NCBI RefSeq assembly: GCF_001665235.1
Contig: NZ_LZSC01000053.1
Location: forward strand, 62,001 to 126,000
Direction of reading: 5' to 3'
DNA: 64,000 nucleotides
Source of the DNA: Mycobacterium sp. 1100029.7
GTDB taxonomy: Bacteria; Actinomycetota; Actinomycetes; Mycobacteriales; Mycobacteriaceae
The notes beneath the pieces are model-generated. The model was not told where the DNA came from. It saw only the letters and a list, made by a program, of their open reading frames with translations, and made no database searches. Position numbers and translations under genes: made by a program. This document shows, in pieces, positions 36,501-43,899 of this stretch. Position 1 is the first letter of the stretch; each line of letters begins with the position of its first letter.

Positions 36501-39500
36501 CTCCGCTATTTTGCGAGCCGCGACTGGTCTGGCCTCGCGGACACACTCGCCGACGACTTCGGCAGCGACGACCGCCGTCGATTAGTTGGCGCAGGAGTCC
36601 GGCACGGCCGAGACGCCGAGTTGGCGGATATTCGGGCCATCGCCGATGTGGGAATCACCAACGTAACGTCGAATCCCGTTGCGACCCGCGGTGAGCGCCT
36701 CGTGCTCACGCGTGGTCGCCTCACGTTCCGCCACCAGGGAGTCGACGCCTACGTCACGGAGTCCTTCTCCATCGTCGAGATCAACGCCGACGAACGGATC
36801 GTCGCACTCGTATCGTTCGACCTGGACGATTTCGACTCCGCGCTCAGGGAACTTGATGCTCGCTACCTCGCCGGCGAAGCGGCGCCGCACAGTCACACCT
36901 GGTCGGTGCTTACCGAGGCGTATGCCGCGCTCAATCGACGTGAGCATCCGGCGACGACGCCGGACTGGGCGGACGTAGACCACCGACGAGGGATATCATT
37001 TGCACCCGGTGAAGTGTCTGCAGCACTGGCGAATTGGAATCCACCGCCCGGCATAAGCAATTCGATCGAGGCGGTGCACCGGCTGAACGACCTGGGAGCG
37101 TTGGTCACTTCTGTGACGCATGAAACGTCACGCGAAGGCTTCGAGGCGGAGTGGCGGGGATTCGCCCTCGTCACAATCGACGGGGATTTCATCAACCGCT
37201 TGGAAATCTTCGACGAGACAGACCTCGATGGCGCGACAGAGCGGTTCGACCAGCTCACCAGTCCGGTGCGGCGGTTGGAAAACGCGGCCAGCCAAATGAG
37301 CGCTCGCTTGCTGTCCCGCTTCGCGGCAGCTGACTGGGACGGCGTGGCGGAGACGCTCGCCGACGACTTCTTTGAAGAAGATCGCCGTCGCATGGTAGGA
37401 GTCGGCGCCCGACACGGGCGAGACGCTGGCATATTAAATTTGCGGGCGATCGCTGACCTGTGGGTGCCGAGCCTGAAGTCGAGCATCGTGGCAATCCGCG
37501 GGCACCGCCTTATCCTCCTTCGTATTGGCGCTTCCGGCCGAGATCAGGGACCGGGCGAGGTCCTGATAGATGTGCTCAGCGTCGTCGAGATAAATACCGA
37601 ACACCGAATCGCCGCCGCCGTCCACTTCGACGCCCATGACATTGACGCCGCGATCGCCGAACTCGAATCCCGTTATCTCGTGGGGGAAGCGGCCTCGTAC
37701 GCAAGCGTCTGGTCGGCCATTGCGGGCAGCTACGCCGCGCTCAACCGGCACGAGCTGCCGTTGGTCACGCCGGACTGCGTCAACGTCGACCACCGGCGGG
37801 AAACCGCATTCGGTCCCGGTGACGTCACCGCATACGTCCGCGCCGGGTGGGACCGTGACCAAGAAATGAACGTCTATGTCGAGCAGGTGCATCAGCTCAC
37901 TGACCGTGGCGCCGTCGTCACTTACGCCGCTCACGAGACGTCACACGAGGGCCTGAAGGCCGAGTGGCGCGGAATCGCGGCCTTCACCGTCGAAGCTGGA
38001 TTGGTCAACCGGACCGAGGTTTTCGACGAGGCAAGCCTTGAGACCGCACTCGCCCGCTTCGAACAACTTCCTCGGCCGACGCGGCGGCTGGAAAGCGTCG
38101 CAGGCCAAGTGGCCGAGCGGTTCCTCGCGCGATTCGCCGCGCACGACTGGGAAGCACTAACGGAGCTGATTGCCGACGATTTCCTCACCGACGATCGTCG
38201 TCGAGTGGTGGGCTCGGGAGCTCGACGCGGTCGCGACGCTGAGCTCGCCAGCATGCGCGTCGTCGCCGAACTCGGGGGCACCAATATGGCGTCGACCATC
38301 ATTGCAACCCGCGGCGAACGCCTCATCCTCACCCGGCTGCGCTACGCGGACTGGGATGAAACACCGGGCTCCTTCCGCACAGACGTTCTCGATGTCATCG
38401 AAATCGACTCGGAAGAAAGGCTTCTGGCGCGCATCGTGTTCGACCTGGACGACGTCGATGCCGCCTTCGCCGAGCTCGAACATCGGTTCATTACCGGCGA
38501 GGCCGCGGCCCACGAGCACACGTGGTCAGTCATCACGAAGGGCTACGCCGCTCTGAACCGGCATGAAATGTTCGCCACGACACCGGACTGGGTGAACATC
38601 GATCACCGTCAGCTCGCGATGATCGAGGAGGGCGGCCTAGACCCATCGCTGCATTCGTTATGGAGCCTCATACCCACCCTAAAATTCCGCTTGGAGACCG
38701 TGCACCGCCTGAGCGACCTCGGAGTGGTATGCACCCATGTAGCGCGGGGTATTTCGCAAGACGGGTTCGATGCCGAGTGGCGCGCGATCGATCTCCTGAC
38801 GATCGACGGAGACCTGATAACGCGGTGCGAGGTATTCGCCGAGACAGATCTCGACGCCGCAATCGCTCGGTTCGACGAACTCAGCCGCCCGACACAGCGA
38901 CTGAAAAACGCGGCAAGCAGAATTTACGAGCAGTTGTGGGCAGCGATCGGCACCCAGGACTGGGCCACGGTCAGCACCATCCTCGCCGAGGACATTCGTC
39001 AAGACGATCGTCGTCGGATGGTAGGTCGGGTGGTCCGGCATGGTCGCGATTCCGAGATCGAAAACCTGCGAGCGCTAGCCGATCTCGGAGTCGACCACAC
39101 GTTAACCGTGATAGCGACCCGCGGAGAACGCCTCGCCCTGGCCCATGCTCGCCTCGACGCCCAGGCGCAGGCATTTGATATCGAAGTACTCGTTGTCGTC
39201 GAGATCGAAGCCGACAACCGGATTGTCGCAATCCTGTTGTTCGACGCCGACAACGCCGACGCCGCTTTCGTGGAACTTGATCATCGGTATTTGAAAGGGG
39301 AAGCGGCGCCCTACGCCCACATGTGGCAGTACGCGATAGACACGCTCGCCGAAGTCAACCGCCACGAATTCGGGCCTATCATGCAAACCTTCAGATATAC
39401 CGATCATCGGCGAGTTCCATTCGCACCAGGCGATTTCGGGCGTGCGGTCGAACAGCTTTGGGATCTGGTACCCGATGCGCGTTACCGGACGACCACAGTG

Positions 39501-42182
39501 CACGGGCTTGGCGCCCACGGGCTCGTTGCCGGTCTCGTCATCGAGGGTAGAGACACCCATGGCAATGAGTTGCAGTGGGCGCGAACGCTATTGCTTTCCG
39601 ACGACGGGCCGCGGATGGAGGTGTACGAAGAAGGCGCCGTGGACGCCGCTCTCGCCAGTTTCCAGGAGTTGCATACGAAGACAGCGCGACTGGAAAACTC
39701 CGCCACCCGCGTATACGAAAAACTCCTGGTGTGCCACGCGGCACGCGACTGGTCCACGATAACTGAAATCGTGGCGGATGATCTCTTCAGTGACGATCGG
39801 CGGCCCGTGGTGGGGGCCGGTCTGCGGCGCGGTCGCAATGCCTTGATCGCCGATTTGCGTGCGGTCGCGGCGGTCGAAGTAACACATGCGACGTCAGACC
39901 CCATCGCCACTCGCGGTGCTCGTCTGGCCCTCGCTCGTGCTCGGTACTCGCGAGACGCTGGGGAAGCCCAGGCGTTCCGCGTCGAATATCTACAACTAGT
40001 CGAAGTCGACGTCAACGCGCGGATCACGGCGCTCGTCGCGTTCGCCCCCGAGGACATCGACGCCGCTTTCGAGGAACTCGAAAGGCGCTATCTAGCAGGC
40101 GAAGCAGCAGACCATGCACGGACCTGGTCGGTGGTTGCAGACGGCTATAGCGCGCTCAATCGCGGCGAGATAATCGCGCTCCCCGACATGGCCGATGTGG
40201 ACCATCGAAGTGGGACCGCGATCGCACCCGGTGATCTGCTCGAATACATCCGTGCGTCCTTGGGAGACACAACGCACAGCAGGATCTACGTTGAGGCGGT
40301 TCATCGGCTAACCGACCTCGGTACGGTCGTCAGCAATGTCGCGAAGCAGACGTCACGTGAGGGCTTCGAGGCCGAGTGGCGGATGCTTATCGTCATGATG
40401 GTCGACGGCGGTCTGATCACCCGCGGCGAGATTTTCGACGAGACACATCTGGACGGCGCCGTTGCCCGTTTTGAGGAATTGCACTCACCTGCACCACGTT
40501 TGAAAAACGCGGCAAGTAAAGTGGCCGAGCGATTTCCGGTGCTAATGACGGCAGGCGACTGGTCCGCGATGCCAGATTTACTGGCCGCCGATGTTTTCGT
40601 CGATGACCGCCGGCGCGGTGTCAACGCCGGAATCCGGCACTGGCGAGACGCCGCGGTCGAACAGATGCGGGCAGCTGTCGACGTCGGTTTCGAAAACACG
40701 ACGTCGAGCGCCATCGCTGTCCGCGGCTCGCGCCTCGCGCTGATGCTTGTCCAAGTATCGATGCAAGTTCGGGAGCCTGACCCGTTCGAACTCGATGTTC
40801 TGCATGTCGTGGAGAACGATGCCGACGGTCGGACCGCGGCGGTCATAGTCTTCGACTCCGACGACACTGATGCCGCGTTCGAAGAACTCGAAAACCGTTA
40901 TCTGGCAGGCGAAGCAGCCGCATATGCCCGCGCGTGGTCGGTGATTGCCGACGCATTTGCGGGATTCCATCGACGCGAACTTCCCCCGATGACAAGAAAA
41001 TCGGTTTACATCGACCACCGACCAGTCGTCTCGATCGACGGTGTTGAACTGGCCGCGTCGATGCGCGCATTGTGGGATCTCATTCCGGACGCCACCGCCT
41101 ACATCGAAATGGTGCATAAGCTCGGCGAGCGCGGAGCCGTCATCACGCAGGCGCTAGCAGGAACTTCGCACGAGGGCTTTGCCGCCGAGGCACGGATGAT
41201 CTGCGTCTTCGGTGTCGAAGGGGAGCTGTTCAGCCGATTCGAAATTTTCGAAGAGGCAGACCTTGACGCGGCGCTCGCGAGGTTTGACGAACTCGATCAG
41301 GCGGTTCCACGGCTCGAAAACGACGCGACCAGAGCCTGGGCAGCGGTCATCGACGCGTTCGATCACCGCGACGAAGACGCCCTAATCGCCCTAGGAACTG
41401 CCGACGGTCGATTCGAGGACCGCCGCAGAGGTTTACGTGACGTCGTCGACGGCTCAGACCGGTGGCGATCCGTGCGCGCGATGTTCGAGACGCTCCCCAG
41501 CGGCTGGCGGCTGGAGGTGGAGCCCATCGCGGTCCGGGGCAATCGTCTTGCGTTGACCCGAGGGCGGTATCGCGACATTGACGCCCCCAGTCGACCAATC
41601 GCCGTCGAACTGCTGAACATCACCGAACTCAGCGACACCGGCCTCATGCACCACACCTTGAACTTCGATCCCGACGATATGGACGGTGCCTTCGCGGAAC
41701 TCGATGCCCGCTATCTCGCCGGCGAGGCAGCCCCGCGCGCACGAGTGTGGTCGGTGATCACGGTGGCATATGCGGCGCTCAATCACGGCGAACTGCCTAG
41801 GACAACAACAGACTTCGTAGATGCCGACCATCGGCACACGACCGCGATCGAGCCCGGTCAACTGATGGCGTACCTAAGTGCCGCACTGAACGATTCGGTA
41901 GGGAACCGCCTCTACATCTTGTCCGTTCATCGGCTGACCAATCTCGGTGCGGTCGTCACCCACGCGGCCAAGGCGACATCGCATGATGGCTTCGACGCCG
42001 AATGGCGCATCACCAGTTTTTATACCGTGGACGGAGATCTCATCAACCGTTGCGAGATGTTCGACGAATCAGATCTCGACGCCGCCCTTGCGAGGTTTGA
42101 CGAGCTCAATCTCGCTGCGATGCAGGCTCTTCCGGAGTCCAAGCCGGCGGCTGGCCGGGCTGCCCCGGAAACAGGAAGTTGA
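30564..42182 (+). CDS. Giant SARP/BTAD-cyclase-ATPase regulator with 19 tandem NTF2-like modules
   Basis: A 3872-residue single open frame of 11.6 kb. Residues 1-~100 form an OmpR-like winged helix and ~100-250 a BTAD helical domain (SARP type). Residues ~262-430 are a class III nucleotide cyclase domain: metal Asp271 in FVLTDIEGST, Lys310, a GEGD variant of the second metal site, and the transition-state pair Asn374/Arg378. An ATPase follows from ~460, with Walker A GEPGVGKT at 490-497 and Walker B LLILDDLHW, then helical repeats to ~1275. The rest is 19 SnoaL/NTF2-like modules: one single module at ~1280, then nine A+B units starting at residues 1429, 1698, 1968, 2238, 2509, 2780, 3043, 3313 and 3584. 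It is cytosolic, and DNA binding is likely. The N-terminal parts recall Rv0386/Rv1358-type proteins, but without a LuxR end. Ligands and target genes are unknown. The start lacks a clear ribosome site; GTG 30573 is an alternative. Confidence 0.93.
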   Translation: MVDVSTLPTVELGVLGPLQVRQGTTPVAIPGAKPRAILTMLGLHNGSVVRADTLITLLWGDAPPRTAAKALQTHISSLRRTLGERVVVTEGVGWVLAGAEVDASRYKLAAKRGRDAAAAGDHSQAVARFEEALGLWRGIPELPEGQRGLSEKTRWIESHAALVEDRADALLATGRAAEVVGDLEAAVAEAPLRERRWAQLMLALYRAGRQGEALGAYQRARSLLADELGVDPGPELRRLETAIVGQDASLDITVAQQLPSVTRAVTFVLTDIEGSTAAWEADADAMAVALARHDELVEQVVTSRGGRLIKTRGEGDATFSVFERPSAAAAAAIELQEAITHEPWALREPLRIRMALHTGEVELRDGDYFGRAVNRVARLRSLAEGGQILCSGATAELVIDSLADDVMLTDLGMRQLKNLARPEHVFELRLETTEDRPESLPAEAPMQRPDLPAVLVGPGPFVGRGDELRRLLSVWQTALAGGIRTVLIAGEPGVGKTRLAGEWSQQAHGQGAVVLYGRCDEDLGAPYQPFAEALRSLVPCMGADRLRGLRAVEALLPLVPGLTDVVPDLTPPARSDPDTERYALFDAVVALLEIASRSAPVLLILDDLHWAAKPTLLLLRHLLRFGDHARVQIVGTYRSTDLDRSHPLAAMLADLHRDGTANRLTLGGLDEDDVTTYVAEAGYDDEELAHALATVTGGNPFFLIEALRHVDESGGVWDQSTLPQGVREAVSRRLSRLPVETNKALAAAAVVGSRFALDLVEQVVGDDLVDAFDEARQAGIVIEEPGGNYRFNHAIVRQSLLAELASVRRMRLHQRIATTLETLPGADDELLAELAHHYFECAWAGNAAKAVLYCRRAADQAMTRLAYEGAADLYHQALHALEELDEEIADREDQTAELLVARCEALLAAGDVASAAGAVDQLRRATIDSPRLAAWATCFDGQLSMLIHPERLDEVEAALRAAATKLAELDDAAGEAKAHTVRANCLARLGRIADCEVALDEALTAARRAREHRRVNAVLAGAPLAALWGPNPVPRAGGRCLDVVRLLRITTDSPAVEATSTRCQAVLEAFRGRATAARRMIESARRTVTELGLRHARLEVEQFAGIVELIIDDAAAAEPYLRKAYNGFRRMGLDADTAETAALLGRACLALARDDEANELCTESERLAGHALKASIAWRTLRAHLLARCNDYDAARRVAEEAVTLAERTDALVDHGDACLTLATVLAAAGNTRGARAAAEQAVALYERKGAAALAEMARGILGVRDTPPAPSEPEPESVELDNACVRMIARTDAALHRGDWDEFHRVYGDDFFFESRRKLVGFSLTDLPSEDWQSVTKPLLESGETVLHRHEVIAVRGERLALYRAELGNTDVDSGAPRAAFLQLVGIDDDSRVALEVWFDVEDMDAAVAELDAAHARFKAERPPPARLENKAALVFEHVWSHLATRDWDAMAQTVAEDYVGIDHRRVVSAETQRSRHQVIKDLQAAVEVGFTIAMVSAVAIRGERLVLARTRASGRDPGVAQNDALNVVEIDADDRIATVVTYDIEDFDAAVAELDARYLAGESAPSAHTWSLVTGMLASIGKHEFPLLASDCTSVDHRKVAAFAPGELAEYIRAGWDLDQTIRPYVEVVHRLNHLGAVCTYAAQGASSEGFDAEWREVAVATVEGDKVNRCELFDASDIEVAIAHFERLNPTVPALENAARRVAERFGVQIAEQNWEAVAEILAKDFSIEDRRRVINGGIRQGRDAEIEDLQATAAVGLANGSTTALATRGARLILGRHRWVQDQRPDSFHSDFLSIVEIDADECIKAVVVFEPDDIDSAFAELDSRYLAGEAASYSHVWSIIVEGYSAVNRQELPLMTSDFLHIDHRRGPAFGPGEMIDYVRAGWDLDENIRVYVEAVHRLSDNGAVYTHAAQGVSRENSEVEWQMVALITVGAGRINRLELFDETDIDGAVAKFEELQSKPPQLENAASRMAEQFLRYFASRDWSGLADTLADDFGSDDRRRLVGAGVRHGRDAELADIRAIADVGITNVTSNPVATRGERLVLTRGRLTFRHQGVDAYVTESFSIVEINADERIVALVSFDLDDFDSALRELDARYLAGEAAPHSHTWSVLTEAYAALNRREHPATTPDWADVDHRRGISFAPGEVSAALANWNPPPGISNSIEAVHRLNDLGALVTSVTHETSREGFEAEWRGFALVTIDGDFINRLEIFDETDLDGATERFDQLTSPVRRLENAASQMSARLLSRFAAADWDGVAETLADDFFEEDRRRMVGVGARHGRDAGILNLRAIADLWVPSLKSSIVAIRGHRLILLRIGASGRDQGPGEVLIDVLSVVEINTEHRIAAAVHFDAHDIDAAIAELESRYLVGEAASYASVWSAIAGSYAALNRHELPLVTPDCVNVDHRRETAFGPGDVTAYVRAGWDRDQEMNVYVEQVHQLTDRGAVVTYAAHETSHEGLKAEWRGIAAFTVEAGLVNRTEVFDEASLETALARFEQLPRPTRRLESVAGQVAERFLARFAAHDWEALTELIADDFLTDDRRRVVGSGARRGRDAELASMRVVAELGGTNMASTIIATRGERLILTRLRYADWDETPGSFRTDVLDVIEIDSEERLLARIVFDLDDVDAAFAELEHRFITGEAAAHEHTWSVITKGYAALNRHEMFATTPDWVNIDHRQLAMIEEGGLDPSLHSLWSLIPTLKFRLETVHRLSDLGVVCTHVARGISQDGFDAEWRAIDLLTIDGDLITRCEVFAETDLDAAIARFDELSRPTQRLKNAASRIYEQLWAAIGTQDWATVSTILAEDIRQDDRRRMVGRVVRHGRDSEIENLRALADLGVDHTLTVIATRGERLALAHARLDAQAQAFDIEVLVVVEIEADNRIVAILLFDADNADAAFVELDHRYLKGEAAPYAHMWQYAIDTLAEVNRHEFGPIMQTFRYTDHRRVPFAPGDFGRAVEQLWDLVPDARYRTTTVHGLGAHGLVAGLVIEGRDTHGNELQWARTLLLSDDGPRMEVYEEGAVDAALASFQELHTKTARLENSATRVYEKLLVCHAARDWSTITEIVADDLFSDDRRPVVGAGLRRGRNALIADLRAVAAVEVTHATSDPIATRGARLALARARYSRDAGEAQAFRVEYLQLVEVDVNARITALVAFAPEDIDAAFEELERRYLAGEAADHARTWSVVADGYSALNRGEIIALPDMADVDHRSGTAIAPGDLLEYIRASLGDTTHSRIYVEAVHRLTDLGTVVSNVAKQTSREGFEAEWRMLIVMMVDGGLITRGEIFDETHLDGAVARFEELHSPAPRLKNAASKVAERFPVLMTAGDWSAMPDLLAADVFVDDRRRGVNAGIRHWRDAAVEQMRAAVDVGFENTTSSAIAVRGSRLALMLVQVSMQVREPDPFELDVLHVVENDADGRTAAVIVFDSDDTDAAFEELENRYLAGEAAAYARAWSVIADAFAGFHRRELPPMTRKSVYIDHRPVVSIDGVELAASMRALWDLIPDATAYIEMVHKLGERGAVITQALAGTSHEGFAAEARMICVFGVEGELFSRFEIFEEADLDAALARFDELDQAVPRLENDATRAWAAVIDAFDHRDEDALIALGTADGRFEDRRRGLRDVVDGSDRWRSVRAMFETLPSGWRLEVEPIAVRGNRLALTRGRYRDIDAPSRPIAVELLNITELSDTGLMHHTLNFDPDDMDGAFAELDARYLAGEAAPRARVWSVITVAYAALNHGELPRTTTDFVDADHRHTTAIEPGQLMAYLSAALNDSVGNRLYILSVHRLTNLGAVVTHAAKATSHDGFDAEWRITSFYTVDGDLINRCEMFDESDLDAALARFDELNLAAMQALPESKPAAGRAAPETGS
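34402..42120 (+). repeat. Array of nine ~810-bp diverged repeats encoding paired NTF2-like modules
   Basis: After one lone module (from 34402), units begin at 34848, 35655, 36465, 37275, 38088, 38901, 39690, 40500 and 41313, with periods of 807-813 bp except one of 789. Each unit starts with LENAAS-like residues. Module A is marked by DDRRR, RGERLxLxR, VVEIDxDxR and DAAFxELDxRYLxGEAA. Module B is marked by WSVIxxxYAALNRxE, VDHRR, VHRLxDLGAVxTxA, EGFxAEWR and INRxEIFDExDLDAA. Units are diverged in amino acids but almost constant in length, so the amplification is old and under length constraint. Confidence 0.9.
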
Positions 42183-43899
42183 TGAAGGCAGAGGCCGTCG
42201 GTTGTGGTTCATGATTAGCCAGGCCGGGCCGCTCGTTGGCTTCGATGAACGCATAGTCGACACCGGTGATGTCGGGAACCAACAAGTCGATGCCCGTGAC
42301 CGGGATGCCGATCGCCTCGGCCGCGGCCACCCCGACCCGGCATAGCTCCTCGTTCACCCGGGCGGTGACGTCGTGGATCGTGGCGCCCTGATGCAGATTG
42401 GCAGTGCGGCGAACGCGAAGCCGAATGCCTTCGGGCAGAACATCATCGAGCTGCCACCCGGCGTCACGGACCGTCGCATCGGTCAGGTCGTCCATCGGGA
42501 TGCGAGATTCGCCGCCGGTGGCCGCCGAGCGGCGTCGAGACTCGGCCGCGATCAGATCCCGCACGGTGTGCTCCCCCGTGCCGATGATTTCGGGCGGCAC
42601 CCGCAGCGCCGCGGCAACGACCCGCCCGTCGATCACCACCAACCGCAGGTCGTCACCCTGCACCCGCTGCTCGATGAGCACCTCCGGGTATTGCTTTCGC
42701 GCGCGATCCAGCGCCGCGGTGAGCTCGTCGGGACCATGGTCGGCGACCACGCCGACCGTGATGCCCTTACCCTGTTCGCCCCGAGTCGGTTTGACGACGA
42801 CTTCGCCGACTTCCCGCAAGAATGCGTAGTCCTCGTCGTCAAAAGTGGCCAGCCTCGCACGCGGCACGTGGATGCCCGCCTCGGAGACCAGGCGCCGAGT
42901 AAGGCGCTTGTCGTCGCACCGGCACATCGCGATCGCGGAGGTGAACTCGGAAAGGGACTCGCGGGTGAGCACGGTGCGCCCGCCGAGCGACAGTCGCATC
43001 TCTCCGGTCTCGGCGTCGAGGACCTCGACCCGGATCCCGCGCCGCAGCGCCTCGTCGGCGATGATCCGCGCATACGGATTGAGGTCGTCGACCGTCTCCG
43101 GCAGCGGCGTGAACAGCGGCTCGTTGATCGCGTTCTTCCGCTTGATCGCGAGCACCGGAACGCGGCGGAAGCCCAGCTTCTCGTAAAGGGCGATGGCAGC
43201 GGCGTTGTCATGGCCGACCGAGAGGTCCATATAGGCACGGCCCGCACTGCGGAAGTGCTCGGCCACCGACCGGGTGAGCGCCTCCCCCATACCGGGCAAG
43301 CCGGCAGCCGGGTCGACGGCCAGCGTCCACAGGCTCGACCCGTGCTCGGGGTCGGAGAACAACACCTCATGGTCGACACCGGTCACGGTGCCGACGACCT
43401 CGCCGTCTTCGTCACGCACCGCGACCAAATACGTGACTGCGTCGGCGTGCAGATGGTTGTCCCAGATAGTCTCCACGGGCGCCGGAACCATTCCGCAACG
43501 CACGAAGACGCGGTTCATCGCGTCGGCGTCGGCGGGGTCGTTCAGCGTTCGTACCGAGATGCCAAGTGGTGAGGGCGCCAGGTCTTCGCCGTGCGACGCG
43601 GTGAAACGCAGCCGATAGGTGTGGCTGGGATCGATGAAGAGCTCGGTGGGCGCCCGGGCGACCACGACGTGAGACTCGCGGGCGTAGATGCAGATGTCGC
43701 GACGTCCGGGCCCTTCTCGTCGCAGCGCCTCGGCCAGTGTGTCGGGATCGGCGAATGTCTGCCCGAAGATGAGCCGGCCCCAACCTAATTCGAGCTCGAC
43801 GTCCTTGGCCATCGCCTCCACGAGGTGGGGCGGCGACGCGTCGTGCAGGCCGAGTGTGATCGCCTCGGGATGATCGTCTGACGGGTCGAGGACGGTCAT
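42106..43899 (-). CDS. ngg: N-acetylglutaminylglutamine synthetase (GNAT + ATP-grasp fusion)
   Basis: A 597-residue cytosolic two-domain enzyme. The N-terminal half is a GNAT acetyltransferase (LWTLAVDPAAGLPGMGEALTRS, AAIALYEKLGFRRVPV). The C-terminal half is an ATP-grasp ligase (VVKPTRGEQGKGITVGV, EVLIEQRVQGDDLRLVVIDG, DYAFIEANERPGLANHEPQP). In the NAGGN pathway (Sinorhizobium, Pseudomonas) Ngg makes N-acetylglutaminylglutamine, which AsnO then amidates to an osmoprotectant. The start ATG 43899 overlaps the asnO stop (ATGA). The last 77 bp overlap the end of the giant convergent gene. Confidence 0.9.
   Translation of the reverse strand: MTVLDPSDDHPEAITLGLHDASPPHLVEAMAKDVELELGWGRLIFGQTFADPDTLAEALRREGPGRRDICIYARESHVVVARAPTELFIDPSHTYRLRFTASHGEDLAPSPLGISVRTLNDPADADAMNRVFVRCGMVPAPVETIWDNHLHADAVTYLVAVRDEDGEVVGTVTGVDHEVLFSDPEHGSSLWTLAVDPAAGLPGMGEALTRSVAEHFRSAGRAYMDLSVGHDNAAAIALYEKLGFRRVPVLAIKRKNAINEPLFTPLPETVDDLNPYARIIADEALRRGIRVEVLDAETGEMRLSLGGRTVLTRESLSEFTSAIAMCRCDDKRLTRRLVSEAGIHVPRARLATFDDEDYAFLREVGEVVVKPTRGEQGKGITVGVVADHGPDELTAALDRARKQYPEVLIEQRVQGDDLRLVVIDGRVVAAALRVPPEIIGTGEHTVRDLIAAESRRRSAATGGESRIPMDDLTDATVRDAGWQLDDVLPEGIRLRVRRTANLHQGATIHDVTARVNEELCRVGVAAAEAIGIPVTGIDLLVPDITGVDYAFIEANERPGLANHEPQPTASAFINFLFPGQPGQPPAWTPEEPASQRD

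Noticed and set aside
34402..42120. CRISPR-like or satellite array
   Set aside because: The ~810-bp period consists of diverged coding modules in one frame with no identical short repeats or spacers.
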